Assembly: GCF_018918155.1 (NCBI RefSeq)
Contig: NZ_JAHLPY010000001.1
Location: forward strand, 310,001 to 374,000
Source of the DNA: Anaerostipes sp. MSJ-23
GTDB taxonomy: Bacteria > Bacillota > Clostridia > Lachnospirales > Lachnospiraceae
Length of the DNA stretch: 64,000 bases
Direction: 5' to 3'
The notes under the pieces: model-generated
What the model was told of the DNA's origin: nothing
What the model saw: only the letters and a program-made list of their open reading frames with translations
Databases searched by the model: none
Part shown: in pieces, positions 17,601 to 25,749 of the stretch
Layout: each line of letters opens with the position of its first letter
Numbering within the stretch: the stretch's first letter is position 1
Position numbers and translations under genes: made by a program

Positions 17601-19088
17601 TTAGATTCCAAGAATCTTTTTCACTTCTGTCTCCATTGCTTCTGTATTGCAAACCGTATGATGAAGAATTGGCGCTGTACGAATTTCTTCAATTGCTTTT
17701 GGCACTTTGACACCAGAAATACGATTTAACTCATCTGCTAATTCAAAATCAGATTCTGCATCATAAGATGGATCAATAGCATCCATAACACTTCTTGTGA
17801 ACTTATATGGGCTTGCTGTTGATGCAATCACAGCAGGAGTCTTATCACCTGTTGCCTTCACATACTGATCATAAGCAACCGCTGCTACAGCAGTATGTGT
17901 ATCCATAACATATTGATGTGCTTCATAAACTTCTTTGATTTTTGCGGCTGTTTCTTCCTCTGTTGCATATCCTCCAAAGAATTCAGAAAGACCTTTTTTC
18001 ATTTCTTCTGTAATCTTATATACGCCATCTTTTGTCAAAGCATTCATAAATGCAGCACACTGTTTTGCATCATTTCCTGTAATACGATAGATCATACGTT
18101 CCAGGTTGCTTGAAATCAGAATATCCATTGATGGAGAAGAGGTTACATAAAATTCTCTGTTTCGATCATACTCTCCAGTCTGGAAGAAATCAAATAATAC
18201 TTTATTTTTATTTGATGCACAAATAAATTTTCCAATTGGAATTCCCATCTGTTTTGCATAGAAGGAAGCTAAAATATTTCCAAAATTACCTGTTGGTACA
18301 ACAACATTCATTGGCTCTCCTGCTTTTAATGCACCTTGTTTCAATAAATCTGTATATGCTTTTACATAATATACAATCTGAGGTACCAAACGTCCAATAT
18401 TAATAGAGTTTGCAGATGAGAACTGATATCCGTTTTCATTCATTAATGCTGCAAGATTTTTGTTAGAAAACATTTTCTTTACGCCGGTTTGTGCATCATC
18501 AAAATTGCCATGAATTCCAATGACATATGTATTATCCCCTTTTTGTGTCAACATCTGTTTTTCCTGAATTGGACTTACACCAGATTTTGGATAAAAGACA
18601 ATAATCTTTGTTCCTGGAACATCTGCAAATCCTGCAAGAGCAGCTTTCCCTGTATCACCAGATGTTGCTGTAAGAATAACAATTTCATTTTTTACATGAT
18701 TTTTCTTTGCTGAAGTTACAAGCAAATGCGGAAGAATGGATAATGCCATATCTTTAAATGCAATCGTAGAACCATGAAATAATTCAAGGTAATATGCATC
18801 CCCTACTTTTACAAGAGGTGCAATTTCCTTTGTATCAAACTTATCATCATATGCTTTATTGATACAATTTTTCAGTTCTTCTTCTGTAAAATCTGTTAAA
18901 AACTCTTTCATAACAGCATATGCGATTTCCTGATAAGACATTTTCTGAAGATCTTCCAGAGATACTTTTAATTTTGGAATTGTATCTGGCACAAAAAGTC
19001 CTCCATCATTTGTTAAGCCCTTTAAGATTGCCTCAGATGCAGTTGCTGTTTCTTCACCATTTCTTGTACTGCGATATACTAAGTTCAT
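17601..19088 (-). CDS. thrC: Threonine synthase
   Basis: A 495-residue PLP enzyme of the longer threonine synthase class, converting O-phosphohomoserine to threonine. Visible: N-terminal YRSTRN and NDGGLFVPDTIPKL, HGSTIAFKDMALSILP with the PLP Lys in FKDMA, LTATSGDTGKAAL (phosphate cradle), VVPTGNFGNILASFYAK and the C-terminal TASPYKF segment. AGGTAGGG precedes the ATG. It stands alone between its promoter and terminator. Confidence 0.96.
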   Translation of the reverse strand: MNLVYRSTRNGEETATASEAILKGLTNDGGLFVPDTIPKLKVSLEDLQKMSYQEIAYAVMKEFLTDFTEEELKNCINKAYDDKFDTKEIAPLVKVGDAYYLELFHGSTIAFKDMALSILPHLLVTSAKKNHVKNEIVILTATSGDTGKAALAGFADVPGTKIIVFYPKSGVSPIQEKQMLTQKGDNTYVIGIHGNFDDAQTGVKKMFSNKNLAALMNENGYQFSSANSINIGRLVPQIVYYVKAYTDLLKQGALKAGEPMNVVVPTGNFGNILASFYAKQMGIPIGKFICASNKNKVLFDFFQTGEYDRNREFYVTSSPSMDILISSNLERMIYRITGNDAKQCAAFMNALTKDGVYKITEEMKKGLSEFFGGYATEEETAAKIKEVYEAHQYVMDTHTAVAAVAYDQYVKATGDKTPAVIASTASPYKFTRSVMDAIDPSYDAESDFELADELNRISGVKVPKAIEEIRTAPILHHTVCNTEAMETEVKKILGI

Positions 19089-19132
19089 ATTTCCCTACCT
19101 TTTTTCTTTACATGTGTTTCTTTTGGTTTCTG

Positions 19133-19161
19133 ATTATATCATATGTTTTTCATTGCTACAA
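19133..19161 (-). promoter_or_regulatory. Sigma-A promoter of thrC
   Basis: The minus strand reads TTGTAG (19161-19156), a 17-base spacer and TATAAT (19138-19133), 45 bases before the thrC ATG. Confidence 0.75.
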
Positions 19162-19182
19162 CTAATTTTCATGAACAATATC

Positions 19183-20316
19183 TTATACAAGAGCAAAAAT
19201 AAGCATCATTTTTACTCCCTGGACAAGAGCACTTTCATCAAAATCAAACTGACTGTGATGATTTGGATATCTGCCGCCGCCTCCAATAAAAGCAAAGCAT
19301 CCAGGATATTCTTCCAAATAATTAGAAAAATCTTCCCCAAGCATCATTGCCGGAACATGCGTCCATTCGTTTGCTTCAAAAACAGCATCGGCTTTCTTTT
19401 TTACCTTCTGCACAACAATTTCTGAATTTACAAGTGCCGGATGGCTTGCTGGTTCAAAATTAAATGTAATATCTGCCCCATACATTTGTGCCTGTGCCGC
19501 AATCATTTCTTTCATTCTTTTCTGAATCTTTTGTTCAGATTCCTTGGAAAACGTCCGTACCGTCCCCTCAAGAACAGCATCTCCAGCTACAACATTTCTT
19601 GCTGTTCCAGCCTGCATCTTCCCAATGGTAAGCACCGCATTTTCTAATGGATTCAAACTTCGACTTATGATTGTCTGCAAATTCATAACAAGCGAGGATG
19701 CTATTATAATCGCATCTACACATTCATGAGGCTTTCCTGCATGTCCAGATCTTCCTTTAACATGAATCGAAAACCAGTTTGTTGCAGCCATTCTTGGCCC
19801 AGCTTCCAAAGACACTTTTCCTGCTGCAATTCCAGAAAAAATATGAAGCCCAAAAATTCCAGTAATGCCATCAAGTTTTCCTGTTTTCAAAACCATTTTA
19901 GAACCTGCTGCAATCTCTTCTGCCGGTTGAAAAATAAGCAAGACACGATGGTTCAGTTCTTCTTCATGTTTTTTTAGTATTTTAGCTGTTGCAAGAAGCA
20001 CCGCTGTATGCCCGTCATGTCCACACGCATGCATATATCCTTCATGTTCAGATGCAAAAGGAAGATTTGTTTCTTCTTTTACACGAAGTGCATCCATATC
20101 TGCTCTTAATGCGACTGCCTCTTTTCCTCTTCCAATCTTTGCAATACAACCCGTTGGTTGCAACATTTCATAAGAGATTTTCCATTCGTCCAAATGTTTT
20201 CTTACATATGCCATTGTCTTTTTTTCTAAAAAAGCAGTTTCTGGACACCGATGAAGATCTCTACGAAATTGAATTACTTCCTCTTTGATCTTTAAAGCTT
20301 CCTGTTTGATATCCAT
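19183..20316 (-). CDS. M20-family amidohydrolase (hippurate/N-acyl amino acid hydrolase type)
   Basis: A 377-residue zinc amidohydrolase. Motifs: RRDLHRCPETAFLE, LRADMDAL, MHACGHDGHTAVLLATA (metal Cys/His), LIFQPAEE (catalytic Glu region), FGLHI and the C-terminal MLGEDFSNYLE. It hydrolyses N-acyl amino acids or related amides in the cytoplasm; the substrate is not determined. A longer frame from 20367 lacks support: GGAAGG precedes MDIKQEAL at 20316, and this start removes overlap with the DUF1700 gene. Confidence 0.88.
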   Translation of the reverse strand: MDIKQEALKIKEEVIQFRRDLHRCPETAFLEKKTMAYVRKHLDEWKISYEMLQPTGCIAKIGRGKEAVALRADMDALRVKEETNLPFASEHEGYMHACGHDGHTAVLLATAKILKKHEEELNHRVLLIFQPAEEIAAGSKMVLKTGKLDGITGIFGLHIFSGIAAGKVSLEAGPRMAATNWFSIHVKGRSGHAGKPHECVDAIIIASSLVMNLQTIISRSLNPLENAVLTIGKMQAGTARNVVAGDAVLEGTVRTFSKESEQKIQKRMKEMIAAQAQMYGADITFNFEPASHPALVNSEIVVQKVKKKADAVFEANEWTHVPAMMLGEDFSNYLEEYPGCFAFIGGGGRYPNHHSQFDFDESALVQGVKMMLIFALV

Positions 20317-20335
20317 TTTTTTCTTCCTTCCTATA

Positions 20336-20767
20336 CTATCGAAAATGTTGCCAAATAAGATAAACAATCAGTAATACAACAAGAACCGGCCATAAAAATG
20401 CAACAATGTGAAAAACTGCAACCATTACAATCATTGTAATCAAAATGGCTGTCACACATCCTGCTTTCATTTTCCTCACGCTTGCTTCATAAGAATCGTC
20501 TTGCCAGGAATCTTCCTGACCATTTTCTGTATAGGTCTCTTCAAAGACATCTGATCCCATCTGCCCTTGGTCTGCTGCATCTATGATAGATCTGGCAATC
20601 AGCCTCGGACTCCCAAGTTCTTCTATTATTTCTGACTCCGTTCTTCCGGTATTTTTTCTTTCTTCTATATAATTTTCATAATATCTTACATTTTCAGCAA
20701 TCACCGATTGCGGGACATGCCCTTCTAATGCTTCTTTTAATTCTCTGATAAACTCTGCTCTGGTCAT
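20336..20767 (-). CDS. DUF1700 family membrane protein
   Basis: A 143-residue protein. The first half is a HAAS/DUF1700 helical domain (EFIRELKEALEGHVPQ...VRYYENYIEERKNTGRTESEIIEELGSPRLIARSI), followed by an acidic linker and two C-terminal membrane helices (about 97-120 and 121-140). Such proteins often pair with a PadR regulator and modulate envelope stress responses; no PadR gene is adjacent here. GAGGG sits 8 bases before the ATG at 20767 and only 2 before the one at 20773, so the inner start is preferred. Confidence 0.75.
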   Translation of the reverse strand: MTRAEFIRELKEALEGHVPQSVIAENVRYYENYIEERKNTGRTESEIIEELGSPRLIARSIIDAADQGQMGSDVFEETYTENGQEDSWQDDSYEASVRKMKAGCVTAILITMIVMVAVFHIVAFLWPVLVVLLIVYLIWQHFR

Positions 20768-20774
20768 TTTCATT

Positions 20775-21010
20775 TCCCTCTAACTTGTTTCAACTCACAG
20801 TCGGTAATCCCACGGATCCTGACATGTCGGCCTCATACCAACTATACTTGACCTCGTGTCTGCGGAGGATACCGATCTCTCTCCGCCCATCGCCGTCGTT
20901 AAGTTACTTTCACAATTTCTCCTGCTACCTTCGCTCCATTTAGAGGTATGGGATTCCTTGCTTTTCCAAAAACCGTCCTCTCTTCCTAAATCACTTACAT
21001 TGTTCATATA
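20775..21010. other. GC-rich gene-free interval, possible structured RNA
   Basis: About 235 bases with clearly higher GC than the flanking genes and no convincing gene. An open frame of 70 codons on the minus strand has no ribosome site and no recognisable protein. A stem gcggag/ctccgc (20862-20867 with 20881-20886) and a gacatgtc palindrome at 20821-20828 are visible. Base composition and stems fit a structured RNA or a remnant of a mobile RNA element; I could not match a known RNA family. Confidence 0.35.
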
Positions 21011-21065
21011 TAATATTTTTAAAAAGGTGGATGGTTTTTAGAAGAAAAGTTTCCTTAGTTAAAAT

Positions 21066-21698
21066 CTAATATCCACTTACCTGATCATTGCTTTCATAAT
21101 ATATTTTTGATTCATATAAGACATGACTGTTTCCATCTTTTACTTCAATTGCAGATACTCCACAATTTTCCTGTCTTGGTGCATGCCAGAAATCTTTTAC
21201 CTCTCTGTTATAAAGTGTCGTCAATAACGCATGAATCCATGCACCATGAGAAAATACAGCAATATTTTCATAAACACCTTCCGCCTTTAAAATCTTATCT
21301 TTGTAAAAATCAGCAGCACGTTTCATAATTTCTTCGTGTTTTTCCACACCTCCCATCTCCTCAAACTGCTGCGGCGCTGTAAAAAACTTCATAAATGGGC
21401 TATGTTCATCCTCAAGCTCCTTTTGAACTCTTCCTTCAAATATTCCAAAATGTGCTTCTTGCACACGAGTGTCTTCATAAATTGGAATATCTCTCCCTTC
21501 AAGGATCAGATCTGCCGTTTCCCTTGCCCTTTTTAATGGACTCGAGTATGCAATATCAAACGGTGTTTCTTTTAATGCGTTTGCCGTAATTCTTGCAAGT
21601 TCTCTCCCGTATTCATTTAAATCAATATTAGAACTTCCCTGTATTTTTTTTACTTTATTCCAATCGGTTTCTCCATGGCGAATCAAATATACTTTCAC
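21066..21698 (-). CDS. Histidine phosphatase family protein (phosphoglycerate mutase-like)
   Basis: A 210-residue branch-1 histidine phosphatase: VYLIRHGETDWN (catalytic His), SSPLKRARETA, and AVFSHGAWIHALL (second His). Likely a small-molecule phosphatase such as a cobalamin- or sugar-phosphate phosphatase; the substrate is unknown. The start is a GTG at 21698 preceded by GGAGG at a 7-base distance; the longer frame from 21767 has no ribosome site and adds a non-conserved Lys-rich extension. Confidence 0.88.
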   Translation of the reverse strand: MKVYLIRHGETDWNKVKKIQGSSNIDLNEYGRELARITANALKETPFDIAYSSPLKRARETADLILEGRDIPIYEDTRVQEAHFGIFEGRVQKELEDEHSPFMKFFTAPQQFEEMGGVEKHEEIMKRAADFYKDKILKAEGVYENIAVFSHGAWIHALLTTLYNREVKDFWHAPRQENCGVSAIEVKDGNSHVLYESKIYYESNDQVSGY

Positions 21699-21913
21699 TG
21701 TATTTCCTCCACTTTCTTTTCCTATGATTACTGATATTTTCTTTTTTGTTTTTTCTAAGTATATCATATCTCTTTCTCATGGTTTGTCATATTTTCTTCT
21801 TTTTTATAAAATCTTCATATTTTCTGTAAAAAACTATGGAATTTTGATGCATCTTTGCTATACTAGGAATAGTGATATAAAATAAAAAAGGAAACATATT
21901 AGGAGGATGTTAT

Positions 21914-22306
21914 ATGAACCTTAAAGTCGGAGATGAAATTACTTTAACAGAAGAAGTTGTACCTGAAAATACTGCTGAAAAATGGGGAAGCGGAAGCCTT
22001 CCTGTCTATGCGACACCTGCTATGATCTCTCTTGTTGAACAAGCAGCTGTTAATCTTCTTGCTGGAAAACTTGATGAAGGTATGACAACCGTAGGAACAA
22101 ACTTAAATGTTGCCCATGTATCCGCTACTCCAGTCGGCGGAACCATCAGCTGCCACTGCACACTGACAGAAATCGATCGCAAACGTCTGGAATTTCATGT
22201 AGAAGTTACAGATAACAAAGGCCGCGTTGGTATCGGTACCCATGAACGTTTTATTGTAGAAGCAAAATCCTTTATGGAAAAAGCATCACATAAACTGGAT
22301 AAATAA
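21914..22306 (+). CDS. FlK-like hotdog-fold acyl-CoA thioesterase
   Basis: A 130-residue hotdog protein. Thr34, Glu42 and His68 have the same spacing as the catalytic Thr42-Glu50-His76 of the fluoroacetyl-CoA thioesterase FlK, in the segments YATPAMISLVEQAA and VAHVSATPVG. FlK relatives in anaerobes probably clear short or unusual acyl-CoAs; the actual substrate is not known. AGGAGG lies 7 bases before the ATG. Monocistronic, with a terminator after it. Confidence 0.82.
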   Translation: MNLKVGDEITLTEEVVPENTAEKWGSGSLPVYATPAMISLVEQAAVNLLAGKLDEGMTTVGTNLNVAHVSATPVGGTISCHCTLTEIDRKRLEFHVEVTDNKGRVGIGTHERFIVEAKSFMEKASHKLDK

Positions 22307-22334
22307 AATTTTATCTATCCAAAATAAGGAAACA

Positions 22335-22373
22335 AAAAATCCGATGGAATTTTCAGAATCCATCGGATTTTTA
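22335..22373. terminator. Bidirectional terminator between the thioesterase gene and ribU
   Basis: A perfect 13-to-14-bp stem (aaaaatccgatgga / tccatcggattttt) with a 10-base loop is flanked by A and T runs, between two convergent genes. Confidence 0.9.
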
Positions 22374-22404
22374 TATATGCAAAAATTTATCTAGTTAAAT
22401 TCAT

Positions 22405-23022
22405 TTATCTGTTTGTTCCCTTTAAAATTGGTGACACTCTTTTATAAATAAGAAATGTAATCAGCACACTGCATAATCCTTTTACAAAAGTAAATGGCAT
22501 ATTAAACCAGATCAGTGCATCCCATAAATTTGACACATTTCCATTGATCACGCGATATGCTTTTAAAATTGCATCCATGGACATGAAATTTGTGTAAACT
22601 GGATATACGATAAAATAATTTGAAAATACGCTAATTACAGCCATTAGAACCGCACCAAGCAGTGCTCCTAGTAATGCACGTTTCTGTGTTTTTTTCTTTT
22701 TATAAATCAAACCTGCTGGAAGTACGAAACATACACCGAGGATAAAGTTGGAAAGTTCTCCAACACCACCTGTCTGTGTATGAAGCAGATTAATCGCATT
22801 TTTGATAAAACATACAGCGATTCCAGATACCGGACCCATTGCATAAGCTGCAAGCAATGCTGGAAGTTCTGAAAAATCAAACTTAATAAATGGCGGCATA
22901 ATCATTGGAACTGGAAATTCCAAAAACATTAAAATTGTTGCCAGGGCACCGAGCATTCCAGTAACGGCAATCGTTCTGATTTGTACTTTCTGTGGTCTCA
23001 TTGTCATTGTTTCTCCTGTCAT
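22405..23022 (-). CDS. ribU: Riboflavin ECF transporter S component
   Basis: A 205-residue membrane protein with about six helices, starting after a short cytoplasmic tail (IRTIAVTGMLGALATILMFLEFPVP), with the RibU-type FIKFDFSELPALLAAYAMGP and NFILGVCFVLPAGLIYKK segments. It is the substrate-binding subunit that captures riboflavin and works with the shared EcfAAT module, which is not in this window. AAGGAG lies 8 bases before the ATG. An FMN riboswitch and terminator directly upstream support riboflavin as substrate. Confidence 0.93.
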   Translation of the reverse strand: MTGETMTMRPQKVQIRTIAVTGMLGALATILMFLEFPVPMIMPPFIKFDFSELPALLAAYAMGPVSGIAVCFIKNAINLLHTQTGGVGELSNFILGVCFVLPAGLIYKKKKTQKRALLGALLGAVLMAVISVFSNYFIVYPVYTNFMSMDAILKAYRVINGNVSNLWDALIWFNMPFTFVKGLCSVLITFLIYKRVSPILKGTNR

Positions 23023-23048
23023 AATATCTTCTCCTTTTCCTATGAAAT

Positions 23049-23084
23049 AAAAAAAGCCTGTTCGTTTTCATAAAACGACAGGGC
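23049..23084 (-). terminator. Riboswitch-controlled terminator of ribU
   Basis: On the minus strand CCTGT-CGTTTT pairs with AAAACG-A-ACAGG and is followed by seven T, about 25 bases before the ribU start. It is the expression platform of the FMN riboswitch. Confidence 0.85.
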
Positions 23085-23117
23085 CATCACATTTGGCAGC
23101 ACAATGTGCTGCTGCAT

Positions 23118-23256
23118 TACTTCTTTCATCCAGACTATACTGTTGGTTCAGGATTCTTACCTGATCGGCCGAAGCTCGTGGACTTATCCCTTTAAGGGCA
23201 TCACCACCAGTCGAGAATTGACATTTTCATGTCTCACTCTGCCCTGAAGTTGGAGA
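23118..23256 (-). ncRNA. FMN riboswitch (RFN element)
   Basis: The minus strand shows the RFN consensus in order: ACTTCAGGGCAG-GTGAGA, AATTCTCGACTGGTGGTGAT, GCCC...AAGTCCACGAGC, GATCAGG-TAAGAATCCTGA and the closing CAGTATAGTCTGGATGAAAGAAG. The closing stem pairs the 23246-23254 and 23120-23127 ends. FMN binding would favour the downstream terminator and lower ribU expression when flavin is plentiful. Confidence 0.95.
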
Positions 23257-23324
23257 AATATTGTCTTCTCTACTTCAATATTCAGTTCATTCTCAGAAAA
23301 TGAAAGTGTTTTCTGACTGCTTTT

Positions 23325-23353
23325 ATTATAGTAAATATTGACCTATTTGTAAA
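23325..23353 (-). promoter_or_regulatory. Sigma-A promoter of the FMN riboswitch-ribU transcript
   Basis: The minus strand reads TTTACA (23353-23348), a 17-base spacer and TATAAT (23330-23325), about 70 bases before the aptamer. Confidence 0.75.
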
Positions 23354-23475
23354 GCCTCTTTCACACTTTTTCAAAAATTGCTATTTGATTGCCGACTTTA
23401 CAGATTTCATAATATTTGATAAACTAAGGCTACAATTGTGTAAAATTGAATTGTTGAGACAAAGGAGATAAAACT

Positions 23476-24504
23476 ATGGGAATGCACAGAGTTGCGAAAA
23501 TGCCTTCTCCAGAAGAATTAAGAGAAGAATTTCCGCTGAGTGATGAGTTAAAACAAGTAAAGGCCGACCGAGATGCACAGATTCGTAAAGTATTTACCGG
23601 AGAATCTGATAAATTCATCGTTATCATTGGTCCTTGTTCTGCCGACAATGAAGAAGCCGTTATGGATTATCTTGGACGTCTGGCAAAAGTACAGAAGGAT
23701 CTGGAGGAAAAATTACTGATTATTCCCCGTATCTACACAAATAAGCCAAGAACAACCGGTGACGGATATAAAGGAATGGTTCATCAGCCGGATCCTGAAA
23801 AAGCTCCCGATATGGCAAGCGGACTTCGCTCTGTCCGCAAACTGCACATCGATGCATTGAAAGAATATCATATGCCTGCAGCCGATGAAATGTTATATCC
23901 TGGAAACTGGCCTTACATGGAAGATATTCTTTCTTATGTAGCTGTTGGAGCACGTTCTGTCGAAAATCAGCAGCACCGCCTGACTGTTAGTGGATTTGAC
24001 ATTCCTGCTGGTATGAAGAATCCAACTGGAGGAGATCTGACGGTTATGATGAATTCCATTACAGCCGGACAACATCAGCATGATTTCATTGCAAACGGAT
24101 ATGAAGTGAAAACAGATGGAAATCCTCTGACTCACGCAATCCTTCGTGGTTCTGTTAATCGTCATGGAAATAATATTCCAAACTATCACTATGAAGATTT
24201 AACAAGAGTTGCTTATATGTATGAAAAATTTCAGCTGAAAAATCCAGCCGTTATTGTCGATGCAAACCACTCTAACTCTGGAAAACAGTGGGATCAGCAG
24301 CCTCGAATCGTACAGGAAGTTCTTCACAGCAGAAGTTTCCTGCCTGAAATCAAATCTCTTGTAAAAGGAATTATGATTGAAAGCTATATCGAAGACGGAA
24401 ATCAGAGCATTGGAAACGGTGTTTATGGACAATCTATCACTGACCCATGTCTCGGATGGAATAAATCTGCTGCTCTTCTTTACCGAATGGCTGATAATGT
24501 TTAA
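23476..24504 (+). CDS. aroF: 3-deoxy-7-phosphoheptulonate synthase, type I (AroF/G/H-like)
   Basis: A 342-residue DAHP synthase catalysing PEP plus erythrose-4-phosphate to DAHP, the entry to aromatic synthesis. Signatures: FIVIIGPCSADNEEAVMDYL, PRIYTNKPRTTGDGYKG, PAADEMLYP, ARSVENQQHR, GMKNPTGGD, VDANHSNSGK and GVYGQSITDPCLGW. This is the E. coli-like subclass without an added chorismate mutase or ACT domain. AAAGGAG precedes the ATG. Its last 4 bases overlap the end of the convergent spoIIM gene. It feeds aroC and the trp operon elsewhere in the window. Confidence 0.95.
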   Translation: MGMHRVAKMPSPEELREEFPLSDELKQVKADRDAQIRKVFTGESDKFIVIIGPCSADNEEAVMDYLGRLAKVQKDLEEKLLIIPRIYTNKPRTTGDGYKGMVHQPDPEKAPDMASGLRSVRKLHIDALKEYHMPAADEMLYPGNWPYMEDILSYVAVGARSVENQQHRLTVSGFDIPAGMKNPTGGDLTVMMNSITAGQHQHDFIANGYEVKTDGNPLTHAILRGSVNRHGNNIPNYHYEDLTRVAYMYEKFQLKNPAVIVDANHSNSGKQWDQQPRIVQEVLHSRSFLPEIKSLVKGIMIESYIEDGNQSIGNGVYGQSITDPCLGWNKSAALLYRMADNV

Positions 24505-25070
24505 TGAATTTTAAGGAAATTTAGAAGATACAACATCATCACCGGATTTATATAACTTTCCAGAATACATCCGGAAATAACAGATAAAATTTCAATCAAA
24601 ACAGAATGTTTATCAAGGAAGGAAGGATTTTTTTCAAAAACTCTTCCTTCTTTTTTTGCTTCTAAAAAATTTCTTCGAAACAAAAGTGCAATCCCAAATC
24701 CATAACAAATAAATTGTGGAAAAAAACTAAGCAGCACAATCAACAATCCTTTGATTCCAAGCTGAATAATCTGAAGAGATAGAATCGATCCTAGAAAAAA
24801 AGAACCACAAATTAGTCCTCCATATAAAAAAACGACTGGCTGCAATAAATATCCCGCAAGAAAAAACATCCCATACTGTTTTCCTCTTTTAAATAAAACA
24901 TATGGAAAAAGTCCACTTCCTGAAATATAAAGATTTTTATTGTTTAAAATAAGGGAATCTAACTGTCCCCCATATGCAAGATAATCTTTATATACAAAGT
25001 TTGTAAATAAGCTTCCAAAAATCAGACCAAGCATCACAAAAAGGCCCGCAAAAAATTTCCTTTTCTCCAC
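24501..25070 (-). CDS. spoIIM: Stage II sporulation protein M (SpoIIM family)
   Basis: A 189-residue protein with about five membrane helices, of the SpoIIM family. In sporulating Firmicutes SpoIIM works with SpoIID and SpoIIP to remove septal peptidoglycan during engulfment. The start is a GTG preceded by AGGAG at 6 bases. The nudF-spoIIM order matches B. subtilis and supports the name; sequence identity to the family was judged only by helix pattern and length. It ends convergently with the DAHP synthase gene. Confidence 0.75.
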   Translation of the reverse strand: MEKRKFFAGLFVMLGLIFGSLFTNFVYKDYLAYGGQLDSLILNNKNLYISGSGLFPYVLFKRGKQYGMFFLAGYLLQPVVFLYGGLICGSFFLGSILSLQIIQLGIKGLLIVLLSFFPQFICYGFGIALLFRRNFLEAKKEGRVFEKNPSFLDKHSVLIEILSVISGCILESYINPVMMLYLLNFLKIH

Positions 25071-25104
25071 TGTTTTCTCCTGATAAAAATTCCAACTGTA
25101 AAAT

Positions 25105-25140
25105 TAAAAAAGACTACATAACATACTTTATGCAGCCTTA
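25105..25140 (-). terminator. Terminator between nudF and spoIIM
   Basis: On the minus strand AAGGCTGCATAA pairs with TTATGTAGTCTT (two G-U pairs) and is followed by TTTTTT. Probably partial, since spoIIM follows with only about 35 bases for its own promoter. Confidence 0.7.
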
Positions 25141-25147
25141 TATTTTC

Positions 25148-25690
25148 TTATTCCTTTTCCTTTAGATCAGAAGCAAGATAGCCCAGAATTCCAGAAATTG
25201 TCTTTGCATCAATGATTGTTCCATCAAAAATCATTTCTTTTAACTGTTCGGTGGTAAATTCCATAACATCAATAAATTCATCTTCATCCAAATGCTGTTT
25301 CGTCGGTTTTAAATCTCTTGCAACATAAATTGGAATCTTCTCATCACAAAATCCAATCGATGTAATAATACTCATTAGATGATCCATCTTTCCAGCACGA
25401 AATCCAGTTTCTTCTTCAATTTCTCTGGTCACACATTCCAATGCTGTCTCTCCAGGCTCAATTCCTCCTGCTGGAATTTCCAATGTTTCTTCATCTAATG
25501 CATTTCTATATTGTTTTACAAGAAGAATGGTCCCTTTTTCTGTAACTGGAATTACTGCTGCGGCACCTTTATGCTTTACAAGATCCCATACTACAATTTT
25601 TCCATTCGGAAGTTTTACAATATCTTCATAAAACCCAACAACTTTTCCCTGATGTACCAGACGCTGTTCAATTTTTTCATATCCCTTCAT
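25148..25690 (-). CDS. nudF: NUDIX hydrolase, ADP-ribose pyrophosphatase type
   Basis: A 180-residue NUDIX protein with the full box GGIEPGETALECVTREIEEETG at about 75-96 and the NudF-type surroundings (IVLVKQYRNALDEETLEIPAG before it, EDEFIDVMEFT after). It cleaves ADP-ribose or related nucleoside diphosphates to AMP and ribose-5-phosphate. It lies upstream of spoIIM as in B. subtilis. Confidence 0.92.
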   Translation of the reverse strand: MKGYEKIEQRLVHQGKVVGFYEDIVKLPNGKIVVWDLVKHKGAAAVIPVTEKGTILLVKQYRNALDEETLEIPAGGIEPGETALECVTREIEEETGFRAGKMDHLMSIITSIGFCDEKIPIYVARDLKPTKQHLDEDEFIDVMEFTTEQLKEMIFDGTIIDAKTISGILGYLASDLKEKE

Positions 25691-25714
25691 TTTCTATTAT
25701 TCCTTTCTGTTATT

Positions 25715-25746
25715 GGAAAAGGCGATAGATTTCTCTACCGCCTTGC
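25715..25746 (-). terminator. Terminator of rny
   Basis: The minus strand reads AAGGCGGTAGA-gaaa-TCTATCGCCTT, an 11-bp stem with a GAAA tetraloop and one G-T pair, followed by TTCC; it begins 4 bases after the rny stop. Confidence 0.8.
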
Positions 25747-25749
25747 TTG

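Noticed and set aside
17411-17611. 66-codon open frame over the thrC terminator
   Set aside because: It crosses the thrC end and terminator, has no ribosome site and no recognisable protein.
20795-21007. 70-codon open frame on the minus strand as a protein gene
   Set aside because: No ribosome site and no domain; it lies in a GC-rich interval with stems, so RNA or relic sequence is more likely.
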